Positions 1-5,570 of a DNA stretch of 25,840 bases are shown piece by piece. The notes beneath the pieces were generated by a model. It was not told where the DNA came from. It was given only the letters and a program-made list of their open reading frames with translations, and made no database searches. The position numbers and the translations under genes were made by a program. Numbering within the stretch: the stretch's first letter is position 1; every line of letters begins with the position of its first letter. This DNA is from 38-11 sp964539975. Lineage in GTDB: Bacteria; Bacillota; Clostridia; Tissierellales; Dethiosulfatibacteraceae. The stretch lies in the NCBI GenBank assembly GCA_964539975.1, contig CAZIKK010000027.1, positions 1-25,840 of the forward strand. Direction: 5' to 3'.

Positions 1-211
1 ACTTCCCTTGCTTAAGACACCGAACACAAATGGGATGGCGCTTTAAGTACCTGGCCCTCGCTTTTCTCCACCGACCATCGTAACCTTTCTCTTTAGTGGT
101 TCTGGTATCCGCTCGGTGCAGCTCACCATGTTCCTCACAGAACTTCGTCCCAGGTGGTACCAGTCGATTACAGCCAGGATGCTTGCACGGAATGTTTGGT
201 CGTCTAGGCAT
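1..211 (-). CDS. HNH endonuclease, N-terminal part (runs off window)
   Basis: Translation from the ATG at 211 gives about 70 residues beginning MPRRPNIPCKHPGC, with Cys/His pairs (C9, H11, C14; then FCEEH; then HPICVRC near residues 61-67) that look like the zinc-binding half of a phage HNH endonuclease. In this family the HHxx catalytic part follows after the last Cys pair and would lie beyond base 1. The start is three bases past the metK stop, so the two are co-transcribed. HNH proteins of this kind usually sit just before the small terminase subunit and assist genome packaging (family knowledge); that placement suggests packaging genes continue to the left. The reading is partial, so the HNH call is inferred from the characteristic N-terminal pattern. 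Confidence 0.8.
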   Translation of the reverse strand, partial: MPRRPNIPCKHPGCNRLVPPGTKFCEEHGELHRADTRTTKEKGYDGRWRKARARYLKRHPICVRCLKQGK

Positions 212-214
212 TGC

Positions 215-1264
215 TTATTCCTCCCAAGGGAGATGTGCTTTGCCAAAATGACCGTAAGTGGATACCTCATTGTAATCAACATCAAGAAGCTTCAGAGATT
301 TTATGATTCCTGTTGGTGTCAGATCATAACTACCTTTGATGTGTTCCTCAATAAAATCAATGGGAACATGCTCTGTTCCAAAGCACTCTACTGCAACAGA
401 TACTGGTTCTGCCACACCAATGGCATAGGCAAGTTGTACTTCACAGCGCTCAGCATACTCAAGTCTTATGATGTCCTTTGCAATCTTCCTTGCCATGTAA
501 GCACCGCTTCTATCAACCTTGGTGGGATCTTTTCCTGAAAAAGCTCCACCACCATGTCTACACATCCCACCGTAGGTATCAGCGATAACCTTTCTTCCGG
601 TCAAACCACTATCCGCAAAGGATGATCCAATAACAAATCTTCCAGTAGGATTAATCAGTCTTTCAAAGTCTGTATTCAAACCGTAGTCAGCAGCAGCGGT
701 TTCCATCACCGCTTCTACAATAGGCTTGATGTCCTCGATAGTAAACTCTTCTTTGTGTTGTGTGCTTATCAGAAATGTGGTTATCCTTCCTGTATCATAA
801 TCAAAGGAAACCTGGCTTTTTGCATCCGGGAGAAGCATTGGACTTTTAATCTCTCGAAGTAGCTTTAATGCATGGGTGGTCACTGCATAGGGTATTGGAA
901 GGAACTCAGGGGTTTCACTTGTGGCATAGCCAAACATCATTCCCTGATCTCCAGCTCCATTGTTTCCATCTACACCTATCGCAATATCCTCACTTTGTTT
1001 ACTGATCAGCACCGTCACTTTATATTTGTTGCTACCCTCTAACCCGATTCCGTTTAATACCTCAGAAACCAGTAGATTATAATCCGGTTCATGCTTTGAG
1101 CTTATCTCACCGGCAATGACGATGTTATAATCCTTGATCAGACACTCTGCTGCCACACGACTGTTTCTGTCATGCCTTAAGCAATCGGAGACAATGGCAT
1201 CTGATATCTGGTCGCAAATCTTATCAGGGTGTCCGCAGGATACCTGCTCACTTGTAAAAATCAT
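215..1264 (-). CDS. metK: phage-type S-adenosylmethionine synthetase
   Basis: Makes S-adenosylmethionine from methionine and ATP in the cytoplasm. Seen: GHPDK at residues 11-15, GAGDQGMMFGYA at 103-114, LPDAKSQVSF near 145-154, INPTGRF, LTGRK and the GGGAFSGKDPTKVDRSGAY phosphate-binding segment near 238-256. The 349 residues are shorter than the roughly 380-400 usual for cellular MetK, because the protein stops soon after the conserved HLPWE. The usual GGPxGD segment reads GSSFAD here (about 213-218), keeping the Asp but not the glycines, so the enzyme is divergent. AAAGGAG lies 9 bases before the ATG. It is the first gene after the leader terminator and is followed by the HNH gene. Inference: it boosts SAM during infection, possibly for the two methyltransferases on the same element. 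Confidence 0.93.
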   Translation of the reverse strand: MIFTSEQVSCGHPDKICDQISDAIVSDCLRHDRNSRVAAECLIKDYNIVIAGEISSKHEPDYNLLVSEVLNGIGLEGSNKYKVTVLISKQSEDIAIGVDGNNGAGDQGMMFGYATSETPEFLPIPYAVTTHALKLLREIKSPMLLPDAKSQVSFDYDTGRITTFLISTQHKEEFTIEDIKPIVEAVMETAAADYGLNTDFERLINPTGRFVIGSSFADSGLTGRKVIADTYGGMCRHGGGAFSGKDPTKVDRSGAYMARKIAKDIIRLEYAERCEVQLAYAIGVAEPVSVAVECFGTEHVPIDFIEEHIKGSYDLTPTGIIKSLKLLDVDYNEVSTYGHFGKAHLPWEE

Positions 1265-1287
1265 TCTTCATCGCTCCTTTCTATGTA

Positions 1288-1318
1288 CGGATGCGTGAAA
1301 GGATGAAAGTCGCATCCG
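1288..1318 (-). other. hairpin just upstream of metK ribosome binding site
   Basis: CGGATGCG (1288-1295) and CGCATCCG (1311-1318) are perfect 8-bp inverted arms with a 15-base loop. On the minus strand the hairpin lies between the leader terminator and the metK Shine-Dalgarno. It could stabilise the 5' end of the metK message or influence initiation. It does not resemble any SAM riboswitch I know. Confidence 0.45.
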
Positions 1319-1324
1319 GCCATG

Positions 1325-1355
1325 AAAAAAGAGCCCGGGGGAAATCCCAGACTCT
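1325..1355 (-). terminator. intrinsic terminator in the leader upstream of metK
   Basis: On the minus strand a 10-bp stem (1346-1355 with 1330-1339, three G-U pairs) is followed by a run of six T (1330-1325). It lies downstream of the TATAAT boxes at 1371-1382 and upstream of metK, so it can stop both readthrough from the accessory cassette and transcripts from the proposed late promoter. Confidence 0.8.
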
Positions 1356-1370
1356 CTACACTTCTTGGCA

Positions 1371-1405
1371 ATTATAATTATATAGCAAAAGAATCGACAT
1401 TACAG
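1371..1405 (-). promoter_or_regulatory. probable late promoter with consensus -10 and poor -35
   Basis: Two abutting perfect TATAAT hexamers on the minus strand (1382-1377 and 1376-1371). At a 17-bp spacing the -35 position reads CTGTAA (1405-1400), only 3 of 6 matches to TTGACA. A good -10 with a bad -35 just downstream of tandem repeats is the pattern of an activator-dependent promoter. Transcription would start near 1370-1364 and meet the terminator about 40 bases later, before metK. The box could also be chance in AT-rich DNA. Confidence 0.5.
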
Positions 1406-1444
1406 TACACCTTTAGTACACCTTTGGTACACCTTTGGTAAACC
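1405..1444 (-). repeat. three tandem 11-bp repeats plus a partial fourth
   Basis: Plus-strand units GTACACCTTTA (1405-1415), GTACACCTTTG (1416-1426) and GTACACCTTTG (1427-1437), then GTAAACC (1438-1444). The 11-bp period puts each unit on nearly the same face of the helix. On the minus strand they end just upstream of the TATAAT boxes. Most likely binding sites for a transcription activator; the sigma-like protein encoded at 3215-3706 is the obvious candidate (inference). Confidence 0.75.
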
Positions 1445-1468
1445 AGATCTAGTTGCCTCACTTGTGAT

Positions 1469-1660
1469 CTACATCTTCTTAATAGCTCTGCCTATTTCAT
1501 TAAAAGTCTTCATAATTGCTCCATTACCTTTTTTCAATTCTCGACCAGCATGTGGTGCAAACTCTTTCAACACAGTTTCAGCACCTTTTTTGTATCCAGT
1601 CCTAGTTGCTTCTTTAATTACATTTTCCAATCCTGATAAAATTTGTTTTGCTGCACTCAT
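1469..1660 (-). CDS. small basic protein of unknown function (63 aa)
   Basis: Not recognised. The 63-residue product is rich in Lys, Ala and Gly, has no membrane segment or Cys motif, and looks mostly helical with several Lys/Arg spread along it (for example TGYKKG and ending IKKM). AAAGGAG stands 8 bases before the ATG, which supports translation. It is the last gene of a three-gene minus-strand cassette behind the strong promoter at 2372-2400, and the tandem repeats of the late promoter begin just after it. The cassette is AT-rich and lies between replication and late genes, a usual place for accessory phage genes. A nucleic-acid- or membrane-interacting peptide are both possible; I assign no function. 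Confidence 0.65.
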   Translation of the reverse strand: MSAAKQILSGLENVIKEATRTGYKKGAETVLKEFAPHAGRELKKGNGAIMKTFNEIGRAIKKM

Positions 1661-1686
1661 AGAGCATTCTCCTTTCGAATTTGTTA

Positions 1687-1851
1687 TTACTTATCACTTT
1701 TTTCTTCACTTAATATTTTTTTAAATTCATTAGCTAAATCTTCTGCATATTCTTCACTAATTATTTCTTCATAGCTTTTTGCATTCTTATAATTCTTTTT
1801 TTTATTGCTCTTTTTGCGATATTCCGCTATGTTTACTACTTTTTTATTCAT
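1687..1851 (-). CDS. small Lys/Glu-rich protein of unknown function (54 aa)
   Basis: A 54-codon reading frame from ATG at 1851 to TAA at 1687-1689. It begins MNKKVVNIAEYRKKS, has a very basic first half (Lys/Asn runs) and an acidic second half (YEEIISEEYAEDL) ending SEEKSDK. AGGAG lies about 10 bases before the start. It sits between the XRE membrane protein and the 63-aa gene in the same orientation. Its initiation region (AGGAGATGAG, then GAT, then ATG and an A-rich start) is nearly identical to that of the XRE-ImmA gene at 17482. No family is recognised; the charge split suggests a small partner or antitoxin-like protein, but that is speculation. Confidence 0.6.
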   Translation of the reverse strand: MNKKVVNIAEYRKKSNKKKNYKNAKSYEEIISEEYAEDLANEFKKILSEEKSDK

Positions 1852-1883
1852 AATCGCTCATCTCCTGACAGAATCTATTTCGA

Positions 1884-2348
1884 TTATTTTTTTTCTTTTA
1901 GAATCCTTGAAAGCCATGATGTTCCAGCTACTACACCAGCTAAAGGACCTCCTATTATGCCTCCAAATAATCCTATGCTCACTGCGGCTAATGCAGCACC
2001 CGTTATTCCACCAGACGCAGTTGCAGCAATAGTTTTTACCTTTTCTTCAATCTTCTCTTGTTGTTCCTCAGAGTAATCTTCATATTTATCTAGTAATATT
2101 TCAACTACTTGAGGTAATACAACATTTTCTTTATTATTCTTAATCTCATAATCTATAATCGCTCGAATTGCAATATATTGGGTTAGTGTCATTGTTGTTC
2201 TATTATTCTCCAAGTTACTAATTGTTTGTTTAGTAACCCCGATTTTTTCCCCAAGTTGCTCAGCTGTCCAGCCAGCAATTTTACGAATCGCAGACAAGTT
2301 ACTCTGAAGATTAGCCACTTGCTTTTCACGTTGTTCATTAATATCCAT
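1884..2348 (-). CDS. XRE-family HTH protein with glycine-rich membrane tail
   Basis: The ATG at 2348 is preferred because AAGGAG lies 9 bases upstream; an in-frame ATG at 2381 has no good site. The 154-residue product has a Cro/CI-type helix-turn-helix at about residues 18-60 (containing WTAEQLGEKIGVTKQTISNL), a charged linker (EDYSEEQQEKIEEK), then a hydrophobic glycine-rich segment at about 112-143 (containing GLFGGIIGGPLAGVVAG) and a basic end (SRILKEKK). The tail looks membrane-inserting, with GxxxG-like spacing. This suggests a membrane-tethered regulator, or a fusion of control and effector. It leads the cassette with two small genes and probably regulates itself through the inverted repeat in its promoter. 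The AT-rich composition suggests a recently acquired accessory gene. Confidence 0.8.
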   Translation of the reverse strand: MDINEQREKQVANLQSNLSAIRKIAGWTAEQLGEKIGVTKQTISNLENNRTTMTLTQYIAIRAIIDYEIKNNKENVVLPQVVEILLDKYEDYSEEQQEKIEEKVKTIAATASGGITGAALAAVSIGLFGGIIGGPLAGVVAGTSWLSRILKEKK

Positions 2349-2368
2349 ATCTAGCATCTCCTTATAAT

Positions 2369-2400
2369 GGTATATTATCACCTTCTTTATACCTTGTCAA
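2369..2400 (-). promoter_or_regulatory. strong promoter with operator-like inverted repeat for the XRE cassette
   Basis: Minus strand TTGACA (2400-2395), 17-bp spacer, TAATAT (2377-2372), about 25 bases before the start codon of the XRE gene. GGTATA/TATACC arms at 2369-2374 and 2388-2393 form an inverted repeat centred on the spacer and -10, suited to an autorepressor. Confidence 0.75.
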
Positions 2401-2525
2401 ATATTTTATACTCGGTATCTTATTTTTTCTCTTGTCCATTGTTTTTTATTTCGTCGCTCTATTCTTCTTATCTTAATCTTTTATCATTTTCACAATAAAA
2501 ATTTTTATAATTGGAAGCTCTGCCA

Positions 2526-2554
2526 TTGAATTGGAAATATTTCTCATATATTAT
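2526..2554 (+). promoter_or_regulatory. probable promoter of the AbrB-like gene
   Basis: TTGAAT (2526-2531), 17-bp spacer, TATTAT (2549-2554), ending 25 bases before the ATG at 2580. It diverges from the XRE cassette promoter across an AT-rich stretch in which I see nothing else. Confidence 0.5.
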
Positions 2555-2579
2555 GGATATAACAACTAAGGAGGTTCTA

Positions 2580-2828
2580 ATGAAAGCAACTGGTATCACT
2601 AGAAAAGTTGATCCGCTCGGCAGAATTGTTATACCGAAGGAATTAAGAATGATTCTTGATATGGATCGTGGAGAACCATTAGAAATTTTCACAGAAGGTA
2701 ATTCTATCATCCTTCGAAGATTTAAACCTTACTGCGTTTTATGTGGAAGTCCAAACGAAACAAGGGAATTCAAAGAAAAAATCATCTGTAAAGATTGCAT
2801 ATCTTTCATTAAGAAAACAGGCCAATAA
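2580..2828 (+). CDS. AbrB/SpoVT-domain regulator with C-terminal zinc ribbon
   Basis: An 82-residue DNA-binding protein. Residues 1-50 form an AbrB/MazE-type swapped-hairpin domain (MKATGITRKVDPLGRIVIPK, then LRMILDMDRGEPLEIF), which binds DNA as a dimer. The C-terminus carries CVLCG and CKDC, a four-Cys zinc-ribbon-like pair. AAGGAGG lies 5 bases before the ATG; more upstream in-frame starts lack a site. It is the only prophage gene here on the plus strand, has its own promoter and a perfect terminator, and converges on the mazF-like gene 11 bases away. Members of this family are common in clostridial prophages and chromosomes as transition-state-type regulators. It shares a fold with MazE antitoxins, but orientation argues against a classical mazEF pair. 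Confidence 0.88.
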   Translation: MKATGITRKVDPLGRIVIPKELRMILDMDRGEPLEIFTEGNSIILRRFKPYCVLCGSPNETREFKEKIICKDCISFIKKTGQ

Positions 2829-2840
2829 TGCCTGTTTTTT
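2814..2840 (+). terminator. intrinsic terminator shared between convergent genes
   Basis: Perfect 9-bp stem AAAACAGGC (2814-2822) with GCCTGTTTT (2830-2838), 7-base loop containing the AbrB stop codon, and six T at 2835-2840. On the minus strand it ends in TTTTC, so it may also weakly terminate the mazF-side transcript. Confidence 0.88.
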
Positions 2841-3205
2841 CAATTGAACTCCTCAAACACTCCGACTTGGACTTGGATGGCCATCGTGATTTTATCCATG
2901 ATGGACTTGCTATTAATGTGACCTCGTTTTTCTAAAAGTCTTATTTTATCAATACTATCTACCTGCTCAGCTAATGCTACACTGGCAGAATTCAATCCAC
3001 TTCCAGAGGATACCGGTATATAGACATGGGTTGGTAAGAATCTTTTTTTATGAATTTTAGAGGTGAGGGGTACAACGGTGATAACTGGGGAGTGGGTATT
3101 AGCCTTATTGTTACTTACAACCACGACCGGTCTTATTCCCTGCTGCTTTTTCGTATCTTTGTGTTTACCAAAATCGACAAAGTAAATATCTCCACGTTTA
3201 CACAT
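2840..3205 (-). CDS. MazF/PemK-family endoribonuclease toxin
   Basis: A 121-residue protein of the MazF/PemK family, which cleaves single-stranded RNA at short sequences. Seen: RGDIYFVDFG at the N-terminus, GIRPVVVVSN with Arg25, VVPLTSK with Thr48, then LPTHVYI and SVALAEQVDSIDKIRL. Arg25 and Thr48 match the catalytic positions of well-studied MazF proteins, so it is probably active. No antitoxin gene precedes it: 9 bases upstream is the sigma-like regulator, and the only MazE-fold protein nearby is the convergent AbrB-like gene. It therefore forms the tail of the replication operon. Possible roles are abortive control, host mRNA shutoff, or prophage maintenance with an unlinked antitoxin; the sequence does not decide. 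Confidence 0.9.
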   Translation of the reverse strand: MCKRGDIYFVDFGKHKDTKKQQGIRPVVVVSNNKANTHSPVITVVPLTSKIHKKRFLPTHVYIPVSSGSGLNSASVALAEQVDSIDKIRLLEKRGHINSKSIMDKITMAIQVQVGVFEEFN

Positions 3206-3214
3206 ACCTGCACC

Positions 3215-3706
3215 TCAACTCAATATATACTCTGCCATTTCCCTATCGTGAATGGCATAAAGGGTTTCTAGCTCACGGATGGCTTTCTTTCGATATTTGG
3301 CCACCATCGTTCTACTGATGTGATACTTGAAGCTAAGGTCATCCCAAGTCAAACCACAGATGACCATATCGGTAATAACTTCCGACAAATTACCGCTTAA
3401 TGATGCAATGGCAGATTCAAAGAATAGAATCTCCTCTGAAATGATGGCATATTTCTTTTCAAGATGCTCTCGCCATTCTTTATTGATCCTCTCCATCTTC
3501 TTTCTATAGGTAATAGCGATATTCGCAGTTTTTTCAGAAACACCACTGGTCTGAACTCTTTCACCTTCAGGTTGATTAAAGTACATGGAATCAATCATTT
3601 CTGTCTCAGATATTCCGGTGAAATTGCGGAGTTGGTTTTCAAGACAAGTCCGCTCCATAACCATCTGTGGGTACTCCTTCATAATTTTTTCTATCCTTTC
3701 ACTCAT
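3215..3706 (-). CDS. sigma-like / ArpU-DUF1492-type phage transcription regulator
   Basis: 163 residues from the ATG at 3706, which has GGAGG 8 bases upstream inside the end of the helicase gene; the helicase stop is two bases before this start, indicating coupling. The N-terminal half is helical with coiled-coil character. The C-terminal third holds a helix-turn-helix like sigma region 4 (LTWDDLSFKYHISRTMVAKY, then RKKAIREL). Proteins of this type close the replication module of Gram-positive phages and activate late genes (established for ArpU/LtrC/RinA-like families). The protein is thus the best candidate to act at the repeat-bearing promoter at 1371-1444. Assignment to one named family is uncertain without a profile search. 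Confidence 0.75.
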   Translation of the reverse strand: MSERIEKIMKEYPQMVMERTCLENQLRNFTGISETEMIDSMYFNQPEGERVQTSGVSEKTANIAITYRKKMERINKEWREHLEKKYAIISEEILFFESAIASLSGNLSEVITDMVICGLTWDDLSFKYHISRTMVAKYRKKAIRELETLYAIHDREMAEYILS

Positions 3707-3707
3707 G

Positions 3708-5051
3708 TTAGCTCCCTCCAATTCTTGCTTTAACAGCTGCAATCAAAGCGGACTGCCTCATATCCTTGTTTTCCAAAGCTCTCATCACATCTTCATCATG
3801 GGTTCCACTCGTCACAATATGTTGAATGACCACTATGTTCTTTTGACCTTGTCTCCAAAGCCTAGCATTAAGCTGCTGATATAGCTCAAGGGACCAGGTT
3901 AGACCAAACCAGATGATGGTGGATCCGCCATCTTGAAGATTTAGCCCATGTCCTGCAGACGCTGGATGAATAAGAGCCACTGGTATTTCGCCTCCATTCC
4001 AATCATCAATATCTTCTGTAGTTTGAATGATCCTTACATCAAACCGCTTTGAGATTCTCTCCAGATCATGCTTATACCAATAGGCAACTAACAGTGGTTT
4101 CCCATTCGCTGCTTCAATCAAATCCTCTAAAGCATCCAGCTTTTTATCATGAATTGAAACCACCTTTTTATTTTCTCCATAAACTGCTCCATTGGCCATC
4201 TGCAGTAGCTTGTTAGATAGCCCAGCAGCATTGATGGCATCTATTTCATCACCTTTCAGCGTTATAATCATCTCCCGCTTAAATTCCTCATACAGTTCCT
4301 TTTCCTTTTTATCCATGGACACTTCAATTCGATTACTAATCTTATCAGGCATATCAAGAAAATCTACAGCTTTCATGGAAATACAGATATCATTAATTAG
4401 TTGATAGATGCTTTCTTCAGCACCATCACGTGGTTTATAGGAAAAAATGATTTCTTTGTTTCGTTTGTCCGGCTTGAAAAACCGATCTCTATATCCACCA
4501 ATGAACCTGCCCAGTCTTTCACCCATATCAAGAAGATACATCTGTGGCCAGAGATCCAAGAGTGAATTCGGTGCTGGTGTTCCTGTAAGACCGATCACTC
4601 TTTGTACTTTTGGTCTTACTTTCTTCAGGGCTTTGAACCTTTGAGCCTTATTGGATTTGAAGCTTGACAGCTCATCGATTACCAGAGTGTCAAAATCCCA
4701 TTTATAGTTCTCAACAAGCCATGCAACATTATCTCTGTTGATGATATAGATGGCAGCTTTTTTCTGAAGAGATTCTTCTCTTTGTTTTTTACTGCCTAGC
4801 ACCAACGAGTATGTAAGCCCGGTCAAGTGCTCCCATTTTTTAAGCTCCTTAGGCCAGGTATCCTCAGCCACTCGCTTTGGCGCAATGACAAGAATCTTAC
4901 CTACATCAAAACTGTCAAGTGCCATCAGCCAAATTGCAGTAAGGGTTACCACCGTTTTGCCTAAACCCATATCCAACATCAAACAACAGACGGGGTGGTC
5001 TAGAATGAACTCTCTGGCAAATTCCTGATAACTATGGGGTTTGTATCTCAT
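3708..5051 (-). CDS. SNF2/DEAD-type phage helicase
   Basis: A 447-residue superfamily 2 ATPase. Seen: Q-like HSYQ near the start, Walker A DMGLGKT (about residues 27-33), motif II DELS (126-129) in place of DEAH, motif III GLTGTPAPNS, and the second RecA lobe with SAGHGLNLQ and motif VI QLNARLWRQGQ. This set fits phage SNF2-like helicases of replication modules, shorter than chromatin-remodelling relatives. The ATG at 5051 is chosen because GGAGG lies 8 bases upstream; it overlaps the VRR-NUC gene by 20 bases. The pairing of VRR-NUC and SNF2 genes is common in phages of Bacillota and suggests a joint role in resolving or remodelling replication or recombination intermediates. Confidence 0.93.
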   Translation of the reverse strand: MRYKPHSYQEFAREFILDHPVCCLMLDMGLGKTVVTLTAIWLMALDSFDVGKILVIAPKRVAEDTWPKELKKWEHLTGLTYSLVLGSKKQREESLQKKAAIYIINRDNVAWLVENYKWDFDTLVIDELSSFKSNKAQRFKALKKVRPKVQRVIGLTGTPAPNSLLDLWPQMYLLDMGERLGRFIGGYRDRFFKPDKRNKEIIFSYKPRDGAEESIYQLINDICISMKAVDFLDMPDKISNRIEVSMDKKEKELYEEFKREMIITLKGDEIDAINAAGLSNKLLQMANGAVYGENKKVVSIHDKKLDALEDLIEAANGKPLLVAYWYKHDLERISKRFDVRIIQTTEDIDDWNGGEIPVALIHPASAGHGLNLQDGGSTIIWFGLTWSLELYQQLNARLWRQGQKNIVVIQHIVTSGTHDEDVMRALENKDMRQSALIAAVKARIGGS

Positions 5052-5313
5052 CCAGAACACCTCCAATCATTTTAGGACTATCAATGCAGTAGACCATAAA
5101 TCCCAATGCACTTAGCATCTTTGCTCTTTTTACCTGAAGCGGTCTCATCTCCTTGCCTGGTGCTTTTAATTCCACGAACGCCAACCTTCCACCTGGGAAA
5201 AGTACCAAGCGGTCCGGCACCCCATCCAGACCAGGTGATACGAATTTAACCGCCAACCCTCCACGCTTTTTTACCTCGGTTACAAGTTTTTTCTCAACCA
5301 TACTTTCTAGCAA
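5032..5313 (-). CDS. VRR-NUC domain nuclease
   Basis: A stand-alone VRR-NUC (PD-(D/E)XK) nuclease of 93 residues. Seen: KKLVTEVKKRGG, GLDGVPDRLVL with the catalytic Asp, LAFVELKAPG giving the ExK pair, and QVKRAKMLSALGFMVYCID. VRR-NUC proteins cut branched or flapped DNA; the phage form probably acts with the adjacent helicase. The preferred start is TTG at 5313, with GGAG 8 bases upstream; a GTG at 5334 lies before that ribosome site, and an ATG at 5301 is an alternative. The reading frame ends inside the helicase start region. A dense cluster of GTGCCT repeats lies immediately upstream, between this gene and the primase-helicase. Confidence 0.9.
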   Translation of the reverse strand: MLESMVEKKLVTEVKKRGGLAVKFVSPGLDGVPDRLVLFPGGRLAFVELKAPGKEMRPLQVKRAKMLSALGFMVYCIDSPKMIGGVLDEIQTP

Positions 5314-5335
5314 AAGACCATCTCCTTTCTCCACT

Positions 5336-5570
5336 CGTGCCCACGTGCCATGCCTATCCCCTTTTTCTCCTTACGCGCGTATACGTGTATATACGTGCCT
5401 ATTACTACTAATTACTATACTTTTAATGCTCATCATGGTTTTTTATAGGCACGATAGGCACAACGCCACCCCAGCACCTAGTTTGACTACCGTCTCGACT
5501 GTGCCTTCCTTCGTGCCTTCTTTTTTCAAGGCAATCTGGGCATGTGCCTATCTCGTGCCTTCGTGCCTAT
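5336..5570 (-). repeat. cluster of GTGCCT-type repeats between primase-helicase and VRR-NUC genes (possible origin)
   Basis: Copies of CGTGCC(T)(A/T) occur on the plus strand at 5336-5341, 5344-5349, 5394-5402, 5501-5507, 5512-5519, 5544-5551, 5554-5561 and 5562-5570, and in the opposite sense (ATAGGCAC) at 5445-5452 and 5454-5461. An AT-rich stretch (5400-5444) lies in the middle. About 250 bases hold no convincing gene. Iteron-like repeats with an AT-rich core beside replication genes fit a phage replication origin; regulatory sites for VRR-NUC expression are an alternative. Some copies overlap the primase-helicase stop codon. Confidence 0.6.

Noticed and set aside
43..285. 80-codon minus-strand reading frame over the metK end
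   Set aside because: It overlaps metK and the HNH gene in another frame; the HNH frame from 211 has the conserved Cys/His pattern and proper spacing.
1264..1330. SAM riboswitch upstream of metK
   Set aside because: Only a short 8-bp hairpin and a terminator are present; there is no K-turn or multi-helix core of known SAM riboswitches.
1405..1444. CRISPR array
   Set aside because: Repeats are 11 bp, tandem without spacers; no array with unique spacers or cas genes is visible anywhere in the window.
2580..3205. Classical mazEF toxin-antitoxin operon
   Set aside because: The AbrB-like gene is convergent with mazF and has its own terminator, and it carries a zinc ribbon not found in MazE.
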